A stretch of DNA of 64,000 nucleotides from Mariniblastus sp. (GTDB lineage: Bacteria > Planctomycetota > Planctomycetia > Pirellulales > Pirellulaceae), in contig JAKVBG010000003.1 in assembly GCA_022447605.1 (NCBI GenBank), positions 124,001-188,000 on the forward strand, written 5' to 3'. Numbering within the stretch: position 1 is the first letter of the stretch; each line of letters opens with the position of its first letter. The position numbers and the translations under genes were made by a program. Of the stretch, positions 42,597 through 52,200 are shown one piece after another. The notes below the pieces were generated by a model. That model had not been told where the DNA came from. It ran no database searches and worked only from the letters and a program-made list of their open reading frames with translations.

Positions 42597-43430
42597 ATGC
42601 GACTGATTTTTCCAAAGATCCTTTTTTTGTTTGGTTTCATGACGGCCTGCCTGTTGGCAGTCCGCGCCGAGGCCGAAGGGAACCGCGACTACTCGGCCAC
42701 CCTGGCCAAGACCGATGAACTCAAGGTGGTCGCCGGCAAGCTGCGCTCGGAATTCACCCAGCAGCTGCGCCGCTCAGACGTTTATGGTCCGTTGCTCGTT
42801 CGCACCGTCTGGCTCAAATCGTATGCGCGGCAAATCAATCGCCGAGCCCGATTCCAGTTCAACTGCGATTGGCGACGGGAGATCAGCAGCATCGACCAGG
42901 CAGTCTGTGATATGGAAGCGCTGATGTACCAGGCTCAACTGCGGGCTGCTTACGGCCTGGAACGACCGATCGACCCGCAATGCCTGGCATGCATCTACCA
43001 ATTGCTGGGGCAATGCAAGTCGATCATCTACGCCCTCTGTGTCGATGGCGGGTTTATCCAGCCGGTGTACCAGCCTGCAGCGCCCCCCACGCTGCCGGCG
43101 CCAGGTTACCTGCCGGAATCCGTCCTGCCCGGCCAAAGCGTACCCACCCCTGCCCGGCAACCAACCGAATCCGAGCTGATCGCGCCGGGGCCACCCCTCA
43201 CGCTCAATCGCCTGCCGAATCAGATCCCGATGACAGGCCCGACAGGGACCCTCGCCTTACCCACCCCCACACGGTCCACGCTGAGTCCCCGACGACTTCC
43301 CTGGTCCACTGCGGGGAGACCGCCTGAAACGACCCTCTCCTCCCCCCTTTCGACGGCCCCGCCCGTCTATTGGAACGGACCGTTCCGGGCTGCCCCCCCA
43401 ACCGACAGTTTCAGCCTGTTTGGAAACTGA
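42597..43430 (+). CDS. Exported protein with Pro-rich C-terminus, unknown
   Basis: 277 residues, ATG start. A signal peptide (MRLIFPKILFLFGFMTACLLAV-RAEA) precedes a globular alpha-helical region (residues 27-150) with four cysteines (NCDWRR, VCDMEALM, CLACIYQLLGQC) that could pair. Residues 160-277 are low-complexity and rich in Pro, Thr and Ser (PPTLPAPGYLPESVLPGQS, ALPTPTRSTLSP), predicted to be disordered. No family was recognised. It is probably an envelope or extracellular protein. Confidence 0.7.
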   Translation: MRLIFPKILFLFGFMTACLLAVRAEAEGNRDYSATLAKTDELKVVAGKLRSEFTQQLRRSDVYGPLLVRTVWLKSYARQINRRARFQFNCDWRREISSIDQAVCDMEALMYQAQLRAAYGLERPIDPQCLACIYQLLGQCKSIIYALCVDGGFIQPVYQPAAPPTLPAPGYLPESVLPGQSVPTPARQPTESELIAPGPPLTLNRLPNQIPMTGPTGTLALPTPTRSTLSPRRLPWSTAGRPPETTLSSPLSTAPPVYWNGPFRAAPPTDSFSLFGN

Positions 43431-43595
43431 CACGATTCCTTGTCGCCGGTTACAGATGACCCGTGCCCGGCCCCTTCTTCTTCAGGTAAGATCAAGGCAG
43501 AGACATTCCCGGCGGAAACCGTTCGGACCGCCCGGATACCCCGGTTGGAACGAATCCGTTTGTCCCCGCTGTCCAGAACTCGGAAACAGTAGAAG

Positions 43596-44027
43596 ATGAC
43601 CCATTTTCCACCCACGGTCGACGAATTGATCCATGAATTCCAGGAGATGGAAGACTGGGACGAACGGTACGATTACATCATCGACCTGGGCCGCGAATTG
43701 CCCGCGTTGGACGAGTCCCTCCAGACCGAGGAACATATCGTGCAAGGCTGCATGAGTACCGTTTGGTTGGTCACCCAGGTCGATCCGGGTGAAACTCGGC
43801 CGATGCAGATCCAGGCCGATAGCGATTCGATTATCGTCAAGGGCCTGATCGTCATCTTGTTGGCCCATTACGACGACAAGCCAGCGGCCGAGATCCTGAA
43901 ATCAGACCCGGGCCAACTGTTTGAACAACTGGGACTCAACCAGCATCTCAGCCCCCAAAGGCGAAACGGGTTGTTTTCCATGGTCAAGCGACTGAAACAA
44001 CTGGCGGCCGATCATCTGGCCGCCTGA
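43596..44027 (+). CDS. sufE: SufE family cysteine-desulfurase activator
   Basis: 143 residues, ATG start. The sulfur-accepting cysteine is in the canonical segment VQGCMSTVWLV (about residue 51-57), after DWDERYDYIIDLGRELPAL; GLIVILLAHYDDKPAAEIL and LGLNQHLSPQRRNGLFSMVK complete the family pattern. SufE takes persulfide from SufS and hands it to the SufBCD scaffold for Fe-S cluster assembly in the cytoplasm. Length is typical. No other suf gene is adjacent. Confidence 0.95.
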   Translation: MTHFPPTVDELIHEFQEMEDWDERYDYIIDLGRELPALDESLQTEEHIVQGCMSTVWLVTQVDPGETRPMQIQADSDSIIVKGLIVILLAHYDDKPAAEILKSDPGQLFEQLGLNQHLSPQRRNGLFSMVKRLKQLAADHLAA

Positions 44028-44046
44028 TCTGCGGCCACACGGTCCG

Positions 44047-45546
44047 CTACTGCTTCGGATCCTGAGACCCCGCGGGTAAGCTGATTCGGTCCAACATCTG
44101 TTTTGCCTTGGCGCGGTAGAGGAACATCCCTTGGGATTGAAGCGCCGATTGCAAGAGCTGTTTTGCCTGCTCACGTTTCCCTTCCTGGTCCAGGATCGTG
44201 GCCAGGTAGTAGGCGATCTCAGGGGGCAAACGCTGCATCCGCGCCACCCGGGAAAAGATCGTCTTGGCATCCTGAGATTTACCAATCTTGAGAAGTGCCC
44301 AGCCAAAGGCGGCCTGGGCAATCTGGTTATTGGGCAGCCCCTGAAAATTCCGCTGGGCCAACTGGACGGCCAACTGCTGTTTGGATTCGTCCGGGTTCTC
44401 AGCCAGGGAAAGGACATACATGTTGGAGATATCGAAACTGGACGGTTGTTGCAGGTAGAGCTCCGCAAACATCGACTCGGCCTGCGGATAATCGCCCCGG
44501 GCAAAAGCGATTCTCGCTTTCATCAGATCGGTCGCCGGTTTTTCACCCTGCTTGGCCTCAGCCGTGGCGATCGCCTGTTCGGCCGTCTCGTAATTTTCCT
44601 GGCTCATCGCCCAGTTCCCCAGTTCCATTTGAACCACCGGGTTATCCGGGTAGCTGGCTGCTGCCTGCTTGACCCATTGCTCAGTCCCCTCGGCATCTCC
44701 CTTTTGCCGAAACCAGGTCGCCAGGACCAACTCGGTCGGTCGACTGTCCGGGACGACAGCCCGGAATTTCCTCAAGTAACTCTGGCTGGTTTCAATGTTG
44801 CCCGTTTGAAACTCGATCTCGGCGCGGGCCAATAGCATCTTGGGGCTGTTGGCAGCCAACTGCTCCCATTGCTGAACCAGCGCCAGGGCATCTTCCAGTC
44901 GGTTCTGCCGCTGGGCAATGATCTGCTGGGCGTCGATTGTCTCCAGTTGATAATGGCGCTGGGCGACCGGCGATCGCTCGGAAGCCTCCATTTGACGGGC
45001 CGCCTTTTCGACCAGGGCCAGGGCATCGCTCAGCCGCCCTTGGCTCAGGGCCAGGCGGCTGAAGGCAAGCGAAATAGCCGGGTCATCCGGATGCTCGATG
45101 GCCGTGCGTTCCAAAATGGCCTGCCCGCCTGACGCATTGCTGACCGTAAAATTGGCCCCCGCCAGCAACAGTCCCTGGGGCGGCAAATTCGGGTCCAGTT
45201 CGGCCAACTGCTTGGCGGCCTCATCGACCGCCGCAGCATCCAGTTGAACAAACGCGTTGGCCAGCGCGGCCAAACGTTGCTGCTGCGGAGAATCGGCCGG
45301 GTATTCACCCGGGATCAACTCGTTCATCTCGTTGGTCACGGCCGCCACAATCTGGGCGCGTTGGGCCGCATTCTGTTGAGCCGTGTTGGCTGGTGGGCCG
45401 GCAGCCGGATCCTGTTGGCCTGCCTGTTGGGGCGCCCGGGCCCGGTCCACGATGTCATTGGCAAAGTCCTGGCCGACCGTTTCGAAAACGGACAGGCAGG
45501 CAACCAGCAAGCCCAAGCAGCAGGGCAAAAAAACTCGTCGGTCCAT
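44047..45546 (-). CDS. Exported tetratricopeptide-repeat protein
   Basis: 499 residues from the ATG at 45546; the frame extends upstream but the signal peptide (MDRRVFLPCCLGLLVACLSV...VGQ) begins here. After a Gln/Ala/Pro-rich linker (RAPQQAGQQDPAAGPPANTA) the rest is TPR-type helical repeats, for example AISLALFSRLALSQGRLSDA-like, ALALVQQWEQLAANSPKMLL, EGTEQWVKQAAASYPDNPVV and AKQLLQSALQSQGMFLYRAK. It is predicted to be periplasmic. No catalytic site. The next gene on the same strand (metF) ends about 120 bases upstream. Confidence 0.82.
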   Translation of the reverse strand: MDRRVFLPCCLGLLVACLSVFETVGQDFANDIVDRARAPQQAGQQDPAAGPPANTAQQNAAQRAQIVAAVTNEMNELIPGEYPADSPQQQRLAALANAFVQLDAAAVDEAAKQLAELDPNLPPQGLLLAGANFTVSNASGGQAILERTAIEHPDDPAISLAFSRLALSQGRLSDALALVEKAARQMEASERSPVAQRHYQLETIDAQQIIAQRQNRLEDALALVQQWEQLAANSPKMLLARAEIEFQTGNIETSQSYLRKFRAVVPDSRPTELVLATWFRQKGDAEGTEQWVKQAAASYPDNPVVQMELGNWAMSQENYETAEQAIATAEAKQGEKPATDLMKARIAFARGDYPQAESMFAELYLQQPSSFDISNMYVLSLAENPDESKQQLAVQLAQRNFQGLPNNQIAQAAFGWALLKIGKSQDAKTIFSRVARMQRLPPEIAYYLATILDQEGKREQAKQLLQSALQSQGMFLYRAKAKQMLDRISLPAGSQDPKQ

Positions 45547-45668
45547 TATTTTTCTTTCACAAAAAGACTTCGGCCAACCGGACTGGCCGCCCAAAAAAAA
45601 TTTGGCTGGCGAATATTGTATGGGTGATCCATCACTCGATCCAGCAAGCGATAGGCAGCTTCCCGGCT

Positions 45669-46550
45669 TCAACCCGATCTTGTCGAGGCGATATCGACCG
45701 CCTCGAGAATAGCATGCGTCGCATCGCTACGATTCAGTACATAGAAATGCAATCCCGCCACCCCCTGCTCCAACAAGGAACGCGTCTGCTCCACTGATTG
45801 TTCGACCCCGACCTGGAATTGCCACTGGGGATCGTCATGTTTCGACAGGCGATCGATAAATGACTGGGGTAGCTTGGCACCACACAAGCCAGCAATCCGC
45901 TGGATCTGGTTCAGGCTGGTAACCGGTAACAATCCGGCCACAATCGGAACCTCGATCCCCAGGTCCCGGCAGCGATCACAAAAACGAAAGAAGTCCTCGT
46001 TCTGGTAGAACAGCTGAGTGATAATCAAATCGGCTCCCGCATCGACCTTCCGCTTGAGGTTAACCAGATCGTCCTCGGCGCTGGGGGCTTCCCGGTGAAC
46101 TTCCGGGTAACCGGCCACGGCAATACCGAAATGTGGATACTGCTCGTGGATCAGCTCGACCAGTTCATTGGCGTAACACAAGCCGCCCTCGACCGGAAGG
46201 AAGTGATCGACGCCTTTTGGCGGGTCGCCTCGCAGTGCGACCAGGTAATCGATGCCTCGCTTGGTGGCCAACTGCAAGTATTCATGCAACTGGCTAACCG
46301 TGCTGTCGACGAGCGTCAGGTGGGAAGCGACCGGGATTCCAAACTGCTTCTTGATCTGGCTGACGATATCCATCGTCTTGTCACGCGTCGAACCACCCGC
46401 CCCATAGGTACAAGTTGCGAAATCAGGGCCGCACTCCATCAATCGTGCAACATGGCGGTACAGGTTCGCCTCACCCTTTTCGGTCTTGGGTGGAAAAAAC
46501 TCAAACGACAGGGCTGGTCTGTTTTGCTGGAATGTGTCCGAGAGCGACAT
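45669..46550 (-). CDS. metF: 5,10-methylenetetrahydrofolate reductase
   Basis: 293 residues, ATG start with no strong Shine-Dalgarno site. Family signatures: LSFEFFPPKTEKGEANLY, ATCTYGAGGSTRD, HLTLVDSTVSQLHEYL, YLVALRGDPPKG, IAVAGYPEVHREAPSAEDDL, RKVDAGADLIITQLFYQNED and PIVAGLLPVTSL. It is an FAD TIM-barrel enzyme that reduces methylene-THF to methyl-THF for methionine synthesis. All substrate and flavin contacts known from MetF appear present. Confidence 0.97.
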   Translation of the reverse strand: MSLSDTFQQNRPALSFEFFPPKTEKGEANLYRHVARLMECGPDFATCTYGAGGSTRDKTMDIVSQIKKQFGIPVASHLTLVDSTVSQLHEYLQLATKRGIDYLVALRGDPPKGVDHFLPVEGGLCYANELVELIHEQYPHFGIAVAGYPEVHREAPSAEDDLVNLKRKVDAGADLIITQLFYQNEDFFRFCDRCRDLGIEVPIVAGLLPVTSLNQIQRIAGLCGAKLPQSFIDRLSKHDDPQWQFQVGVEQSVEQTRSLLEQGVAGLHFYVLNRSDATHAILEAVDIASTRSG

Positions 46551-46755
46551 GATCAGTGGTGGATAATCCTGGAAAAACGGTGATCTCTTTTTACGGCTAC
46601 CGGAGATTTTATCCGTTTACGCCCCAAAAAGGTAACCGCCAAGCAGGCCTCGTCGCAATTTTGATTCCGGGTTTTTTTGCTCGCACATTGCTGACAGCGG
46701 AAGTCGTCGATGTTCCAGGGAGAATTCCCCTGTTTCCGGCCCGTTCGGAACTGGG

Positions 46756-48018
46756 TTACAGCACGAGCCGCTCCCCGGACAGCTGCCTCTCCCGACGGGT
46801 CCGTTCGTACATCGCGTTGAGGAGATCAATATCGGCGGGTCGCTGCTGCACCGATCGCCGGGCAAACATCCGTTGCTGGGTCGCAATCATGACGCTGGAG
46901 GGCAATTCAGTGACCTGCCCAAAGGACCGGGCATAATTGACGAAGCTGGGGACATTGGTCGTCACAAAACCGTACACCATGCTGCATGTTCCAATCACCT
47001 TGCCAGTAAAAATACTCGTGTTGATGGCCGTTTTGGCGTAGTCTCCCATGACACAGCCAATGAACTGCATGCCTGTGGGGACACGTTGATCCCCGTACTG
47101 CATGTTGACCTCTCCATAGGTGTTCTTCAGATCACTGTTGCAGGTGCCGGCTCCCAGATTGATCCAACTGCCCAGGTAGCTGTGGCCCAGAAAACCGTGA
47201 TGCTGTTTGTTCGTGAAAGACTCGATCACACAGCTTTCGACTTCACCCCCGATCTTGGACGTATGGCTGATGGCCGTTGAATCCTTCACCGCTGCATGCT
47301 CGCTCACACGGCAACCGGGACCCACATAAACCGGGCCCCGCAGGAAAGAAAAAGGACCGATGCGGGTATCCCGATCAATCACCACCGGACCCTTTCTTGT
47401 ATCCGCCACGACCGATGAATGCATCTCGACACCCGCGGCAAGGAAAACCTGGTCGGCCACTTCCCGGTACGAATCATCCTGGATCCGAAAGTCGATGTTC
47501 TGGCTAAAATGCTCCAGGTTGGCGCGTATGACATCATGGGGGAATTGGTATAGCTCAACCACTCTTGTCATCGGGCCAACCGGTTCGATGCCGGCACACA
47601 ACTGTTCGACCCGCCCCCTGCATTCACCCGGCTGACTGTCGACCAGTTGCTCGGTCGGTAACAGCGCCAAGGAGATGGACTGGCCATGCCGGTAGACCTG
47701 ACGTGTGTCCAGGTCGGCTGCCGGGATTTCTGCCAAAACGCTTTCGATGCAATGCAAATTGGAAACGGAGGGAACCAGCCGCGCATTGACAACCAGCGTC
47801 CAGGCGCTTTCCCGGTCGAGGTGACAGGAGAGCTCCGGAAAATCCAACGACTGGATCGGCTCGAGGTAGCTGCGGACCGAGCCGACGAGATGGCCGTTCA
47901 GCTTTTTCAGCCAGTCAATCAACCGGTACGAACCGCAGCTGATGGCATAGGCCGGCCGGCCCGTTGTCACCGGGAACAGCTGTTCTACCCCGTCGTCCTC
48001 AAAAACGAGGATATTCAT
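46756..48018 (-). CDS. GlmU-family sugar nucleotidyltransferase-like protein
   Basis: 420 residues from the ATG at 48018, which has GAGAGG six bases upstream; a longer frame upstream lacks a start signal. The N-terminus MNILVFEDDGVEQLFPVTTG resembles the start of the divergent GlmU-like family (TIGR03991 type) rather than the canonical LAAGxGTRM pyrophosphorylase loop. The C-terminal 200 residues form a left-handed beta-helix with hexapeptide repeats (GPVYVGPGCRVSEHAAVKDS, ISHTSKIGGEVESCVIESFT, GHSYLGSWINLGAGTCNSDL). Such proteins are thought to transfer nucleotide or acetyl groups to sugar phosphates; the reaction is uncertain because the nucleotide-binding loop is atypical. Confidence 0.85.
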   Translation of the reverse strand: MNILVFEDDGVEQLFPVTTGRPAYAISCGSYRLIDWLKKLNGHLVGSVRSYLEPIQSLDFPELSCHLDRESAWTLVVNARLVPSVSNLHCIESVLAEIPAADLDTRQVYRHGQSISLALLPTEQLVDSQPGECRGRVEQLCAGIEPVGPMTRVVELYQFPHDVIRANLEHFSQNIDFRIQDDSYREVADQVFLAAGVEMHSSVVADTRKGPVVIDRDTRIGPFSFLRGPVYVGPGCRVSEHAAVKDSTAISHTSKIGGEVESCVIESFTNKQHHGFLGHSYLGSWINLGAGTCNSDLKNTYGEVNMQYGDQRVPTGMQFIGCVMGDYAKTAINTSIFTGKVIGTCSMVYGFVTTNVPSFVNYARSFGQVTELPSSVMIATQQRMFARRSVQQRPADIDLLNAMYERTRRERQLSGERLVL

Positions 48019-48172
48019 TGGACACCTCTCGTTCATTGCTTCTCTCAGCGGCGAGCTGCCGCCCGTTGCCAGGGGCGTTACATCCGCTGCGGCCCGAGGA
48101 TCCATCAATTCCCTAGAAACCTTAACGTCGTCGGTCCTCGGGACAAGGCCGGGGAAGAAATCCACGGCGCAT

Positions 48173-48199
48173 AAAAAAAACCGCCACGCAGTGACGGTT
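48173..48199 (-). terminator. Rho-independent terminator after the OmpH-like gene
   Basis: On the minus strand a nine-base stem with one mismatch (AACCGTCAC/GTGGCGGTT, loop TGC) is followed by a run of eight T. It lies about 25 bases past the stop at 48225. Confidence 0.85.
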
Positions 48200-48224
48200 G
48201 GAATTCGAATCGGGTTTCGGCGTG

Positions 48225-48815
48225 TTACTGATTAGCTGACGCCGAGGCAGGGTTCATGGCCTGGATGACCATTCCTGTCAAGTCAACCTTGTGGTGGTAG
48301 ACAATTGTACGATTCACGGCCTGAATGACCTCGGGACGATTGTCACGGCTTATCGGGGCGCTATCGAACCGCATGACCAGTGAAATGCCATACTGGTTGG
48401 CCAGTTTGGAGACCACGGTTTGCATTTCCGAGTAGGTGTCATAGTAGATACCGGCTTCCCGCGCGAGCAGGTCCGCTTCGGCCTGACGGGCTTGAGTCCT
48501 CAAGGCCGTCTGACGTTGTTCCAACGTCGCTTCCAGGTTGTTCCGTTCGGGCGTACCCACACCAAATTCCTCGAGGCCGGCAGCGTCCTTGCGAATCATT
48601 TCCTGTTGATCCTGAATCTTTTTCTTTAGGGCGTCGGCTTCGGCTTTGATCGATTTCATCTTGGTATCAAAGACCGGGTTGTCTTTGAAGACTTTGGCAA
48701 CATCCAGAATGGCAACCAGTCCACCGTTGCTGTTTTCCTGCTGGGCCATCAAGGGAAACGAGATGCAGGTCAAAACCAGACCTGCCATTAACGATTTGAT
48801 CCACTGTGAGTTCAC
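48225..48815 (-). CDS. OmpH/Skp family periplasmic chaperone
   Basis: 196 residues from a GTG at 48815, fixed by AGGAGG seven bases upstream. A signal peptide (IKSLMAGLVLTCISFPLMA) leads to the OmpH start GLVAILDVAKVFKDNPVFD, then a long coiled-coil hairpin (KMKSIKAEADALKKKIQDQQ ... ATLEQRQTALRTQARQAEAD) and the closing beta region (YGISLVMRFDSAPIS). Skp-like proteins form jellyfish trimers that hold unfolded outer-membrane proteins. Its presence supports an outer-membrane biogenesis route in this cell. It is a single-gene unit with its own terminator. Confidence 0.9.
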   Translation of the reverse strand: MNSQWIKSLMAGLVLTCISFPLMAQQENSNGGLVAILDVAKVFKDNPVFDTKMKSIKAEADALKKKIQDQQEMIRKDAAGLEEFGVGTPERNNLEATLEQRQTALRTQARQAEADLLAREAGIYYDTYSEMQTVVSKLANQYGISLVMRFDSAPISRDNRPEVIQAVNRTIVYHHKVDLTGMVIQAMNPASASANQ

Positions 48816-48822
48816 GATTCGT

Positions 48823-48828
48823 CCTCCT
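48823..48828 (-). promoter_or_regulatory. Shine-Dalgarno site deciding the GTG start of the OmpH-like gene
   Basis: A perfect AGGAGG ends seven bases before GTG at 48815, and no ATG lies in the same frame nearby that would leave the signal peptide intact. Confidence 0.7.
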
Positions 48829-49120
48829 GACTGTTGATCGATACGATCTTGTTTTTATTACCTAGCGGTCCGTCGCTTCGGTTGTTTCCACTAACTGGCA
48901 GGGCGAATGCCGTACCAAAACTGCACGATTTGGGTCACACCCTGCAGCCTGACTGTCAAACAGCCAATCCGCAAAGTGATGCTCCCGAACAACGGGAACT
49001 ATTTGCAGTTCGGTTTGTAAAGTTTACTGGAGAATCAATCAATCCAAATCCTGGAAATGATGTCACATCGCAGCAAGATCGCCGACCGTGCTAGCTGGAA
49101 ACGCTTTCAATCCACAAGCC

Positions 49121-49150
49121 CCAGGTGGGATCCAGGTGGGATCCAGGTGG
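49121..49150. repeat. Tandem repeat, 11-base unit, 2.7 copies
   Basis: CCAGGTGGGAT occurs twice in direct succession and is followed by CCAGGTGG. The copies are identical. It lies in non-coding sequence about 80 bases past the stop of the minus-strand giant gene. Confidence 0.9.
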
Positions 49151-49231
49151 CCGGCATGTCCGTACGGGTCGCTCGGTGAGCAGACCCTTTCGACCGGATT
49201 TGGCGCGGACTTTGCCGTCAAGAATCAAATT

Positions 49232-52200
49232 TTATTCGAACTCGAGTAATTGAAACGAGCCGGGATGCATCCTCAAACATTTCAGCAGGCCGCCAGGCTG
49301 GCCGGCATGGGCCTGCCGCAATCGCTCGGATTCCCACAAGGACGAAGAATCGTAACTCAGTCGATTGACGCGGGCAGCCATCACGGCTCCCGGCAAGACC
49401 GGTTGCCCGGTAATTTCAGACAATGGAATGGCCAATTCCACCACCCAGCTCGTTTCATCCTGTGACTGGTCAATGAACCACTGCGGGTTCCAGCCAACAC
49501 TACCGCCTACTGACTCACCCGCCCAACCGCGATGGTCAACGACAAACTGGAAGGACGAGCGGTAATCACGATCAACGTCCAAAGTGATTTCGAGACGGTC
49601 CCTCAAGGAAAGGTCCTGGTCTCGCTGGCGCGGCACACGGGAAACATGGTATGACTGCCCCGGGATTTTACGGCAACGGGCCGCAACGAACAGGAACTCG
49701 TCATCATGAGCCAACAGCAACATATCCTGGTTTCCGCCGCTCTCCTTGCCGACCACGTCCAGTTCCCTCACATGCGTTTGCCCTTTGGCGATCACTTCCT
49801 GCCACACCGCGTCATCCAGTTGGCCATCCAGGCGTGGCCTGGATGTCGCCCGTGGACAGTGGAGACGGTCACTCGGCAACGGGCCCTTTTCGGCCAGGAC
49901 CATCTCCCGCGAGGCGGCTTCGGCAATCGGGTCCATTTCCTGCGACGCGCGGACCAGGGCACGAAACTGGTTCTTGGCGAAAGTAGGACCCTGTATCTTC
50001 TGTAGAATCTGGGCCTCCAGGAATCGCACACGGGGGTCCAGTCCCAGGTCGGGATCCAAGCGCTTGAGCCTGCCCAGAAACCGGCTGGCCAGGCCCAGAC
50101 GCTGTTTCCGAGCATGCTCATGGAGGGACAATTCATCGACCGCCTCTTCGTGACTCGCTTGGACGACGGCATCGGTTTCGTCAGGCTCGACCGGCAATGG
50201 TTCCCAGATCAAGGTGGTTGTGCCATTGGCCGTCGTGGTGCGAGCCATTGAACGGGGCGCCTCGGATGGGACCGGTAATATCCGGCCCGACCGTTCCGGC
50301 CGGTCGATGCCGGCCACCTGTTGCCAATGAAATTCGTCGCTGCTGTAGTACTGCGACAGCCAGAGCAGCGCGCTGGGCGTTAGCGCATGGTCGCCGACCC
50401 GGTTGATCATCTGTTCCAATGTGTGCGCGGCCATTTCCGGTTTACCCAGTTCAACGTAATGATCCGCCAATTGCATCATCCAGACCCCTACGACGGTGGA
50501 CTCCAGGCCCAGGCCGAACGCCTGGATCTGTTGGCGCCAGTAAAGCTGCTCCCTGGGCGAGTTGATTTCACAACTGAGAAGATGATCAAATTGCCGTTGC
50601 TTGGTCGATGCCCGGTTGATCGCATTCAAGTTGCCCATCCGGGTGACACCCTGGCGTCGCGGAACGTTTGCCCCGTTGGATCGCAGACCGGTAAAGGGAT
50701 TGCTGTTTCGAACCGAGAGCGAGCCGCCATAATTTTCATACGTATAGTTCTTCGTCGCCTGGCTGCCATGTCGAATCGGCAAACCGAGTTGAGCCCGGCT
50801 GATCGCCACGTAATCTTCGACCAGGTGACCCACACGGGGTAACAGCTTCTTGCTATCGACACGGATCTCCGAATCGCGGTGGGGTGTGGTGAACACAAGC
50901 CGGTCCACCTGCCAGGTCGTCAATCCATTCTCGGTCAATTGAGTGACAAATTGATGCCGGTCGGCAGCCTGTTTGATCGCTTCCCGCAATAGACTGGTCA
51001 AGTTGACCTGGCCGCTCGGATCTTCACTGGCGACCACGATATTGGGTTGCTGAGTGCGAATCTCGCGAACCAGACGACGAACCATCTCTGGCGAATGAAA
51101 ATCGGCACCCCCGGGTATCGATTGGGCCATGGAACCACCCAGGCGACTGGTCGCCGCCGCCAGATCGACACCCGTTTGGGACCTCAGGCAAAGGGCTGAA
51201 GTGAGGATGTTCTCTTCACTTGAAAACCGGGCCATCATCTCCAAAGGCAATTGATCGGGATGGACTGATATCATCAACGCACCCACGCGATCGGCCCCCT
51301 TGCGTTGTACCGTCCAGGTCAGACCGGCATCCCGGGTGGCCAGTATGCAACCGAGATCACCGGCGGCCCAGCCGTGGGTGGCAGAGGCAAAATAAACCTT
51401 CCGGATCCGCGTCCTGACCGGTGTGCGATGGCGTTGCAACTCGCCCGAATCGGTTGCCAGGGAAAACAGGTAGGTGCCCGGGTTTCCAGCCATGTACAGG
51501 CGGTCACCCGCCAGGGTGAGGCTCGTAAAGTCAAAACCTTGCATCTCCGCAATCGCGGAAGTGTCCACCGGTCGCCAACTGGCCGCGCCGTCCCGCGTTC
51601 TCAGCAGGACCCCGTTATCACCGGCCGCCCAGCCATTCTTTTCATCCAGCATGCGAACCGTTCGGATACGGGGTGTCTCAGGACTCAGGATAACCGAAGC
51701 TTCGTATTGATGGTTCCGCACCACTCCCAGCTTGCCCGACTGGCTGACCGTCACCAGGTCAGTACCGCCCAGCCCTTCGGCATCGGACCAGCCTGGCAAT
51801 TTGGTAGCGCCCTCGGTCGACCAGGATTGGCCGCCGTTTCGTGTATAAAAAATACCGGTCTTGTACAGGTTACCCGCCTGGCCAACGGCCCAGCCATCGT
51901 TTCGAGACTGGAAATTCAGCCGACTGATCTGAGGCAACACCACACCCTGCATCGGCAACCAACTTGCCCCGCCATCCTTGCTTTTCATGACAATCGCACG
52001 ACTGCGGCCCATATAGGGGACGGTGTAGCTGCCCGTAATCCAACCATTCATCGGATCCACGAAGTGAATGGAGTTCCATCGGCAACGGATCGGGTTCTGT
52101 TGATCCGACTCGGTGACCGGCTGTAGTCGGTTCAACTTGCTTAACAGCGAACGATCACCAGGATCCAAACCGACTTGACCGAGTTGCAGCCAATTCCTGC

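Larger units (their letters stand above)
48816..49231. other. Intergenic region with an 11-base tandem repeat
   Basis: 416 bases between the OmpH-like gene and the end of the giant exported-protein gene. It holds the GTG-start Shine-Dalgarno AGGAGG (48823-48828, minus), the OmpH promoter and a short tandem repeat (49121-49150). No gene is recognised. Confidence 0.5.
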
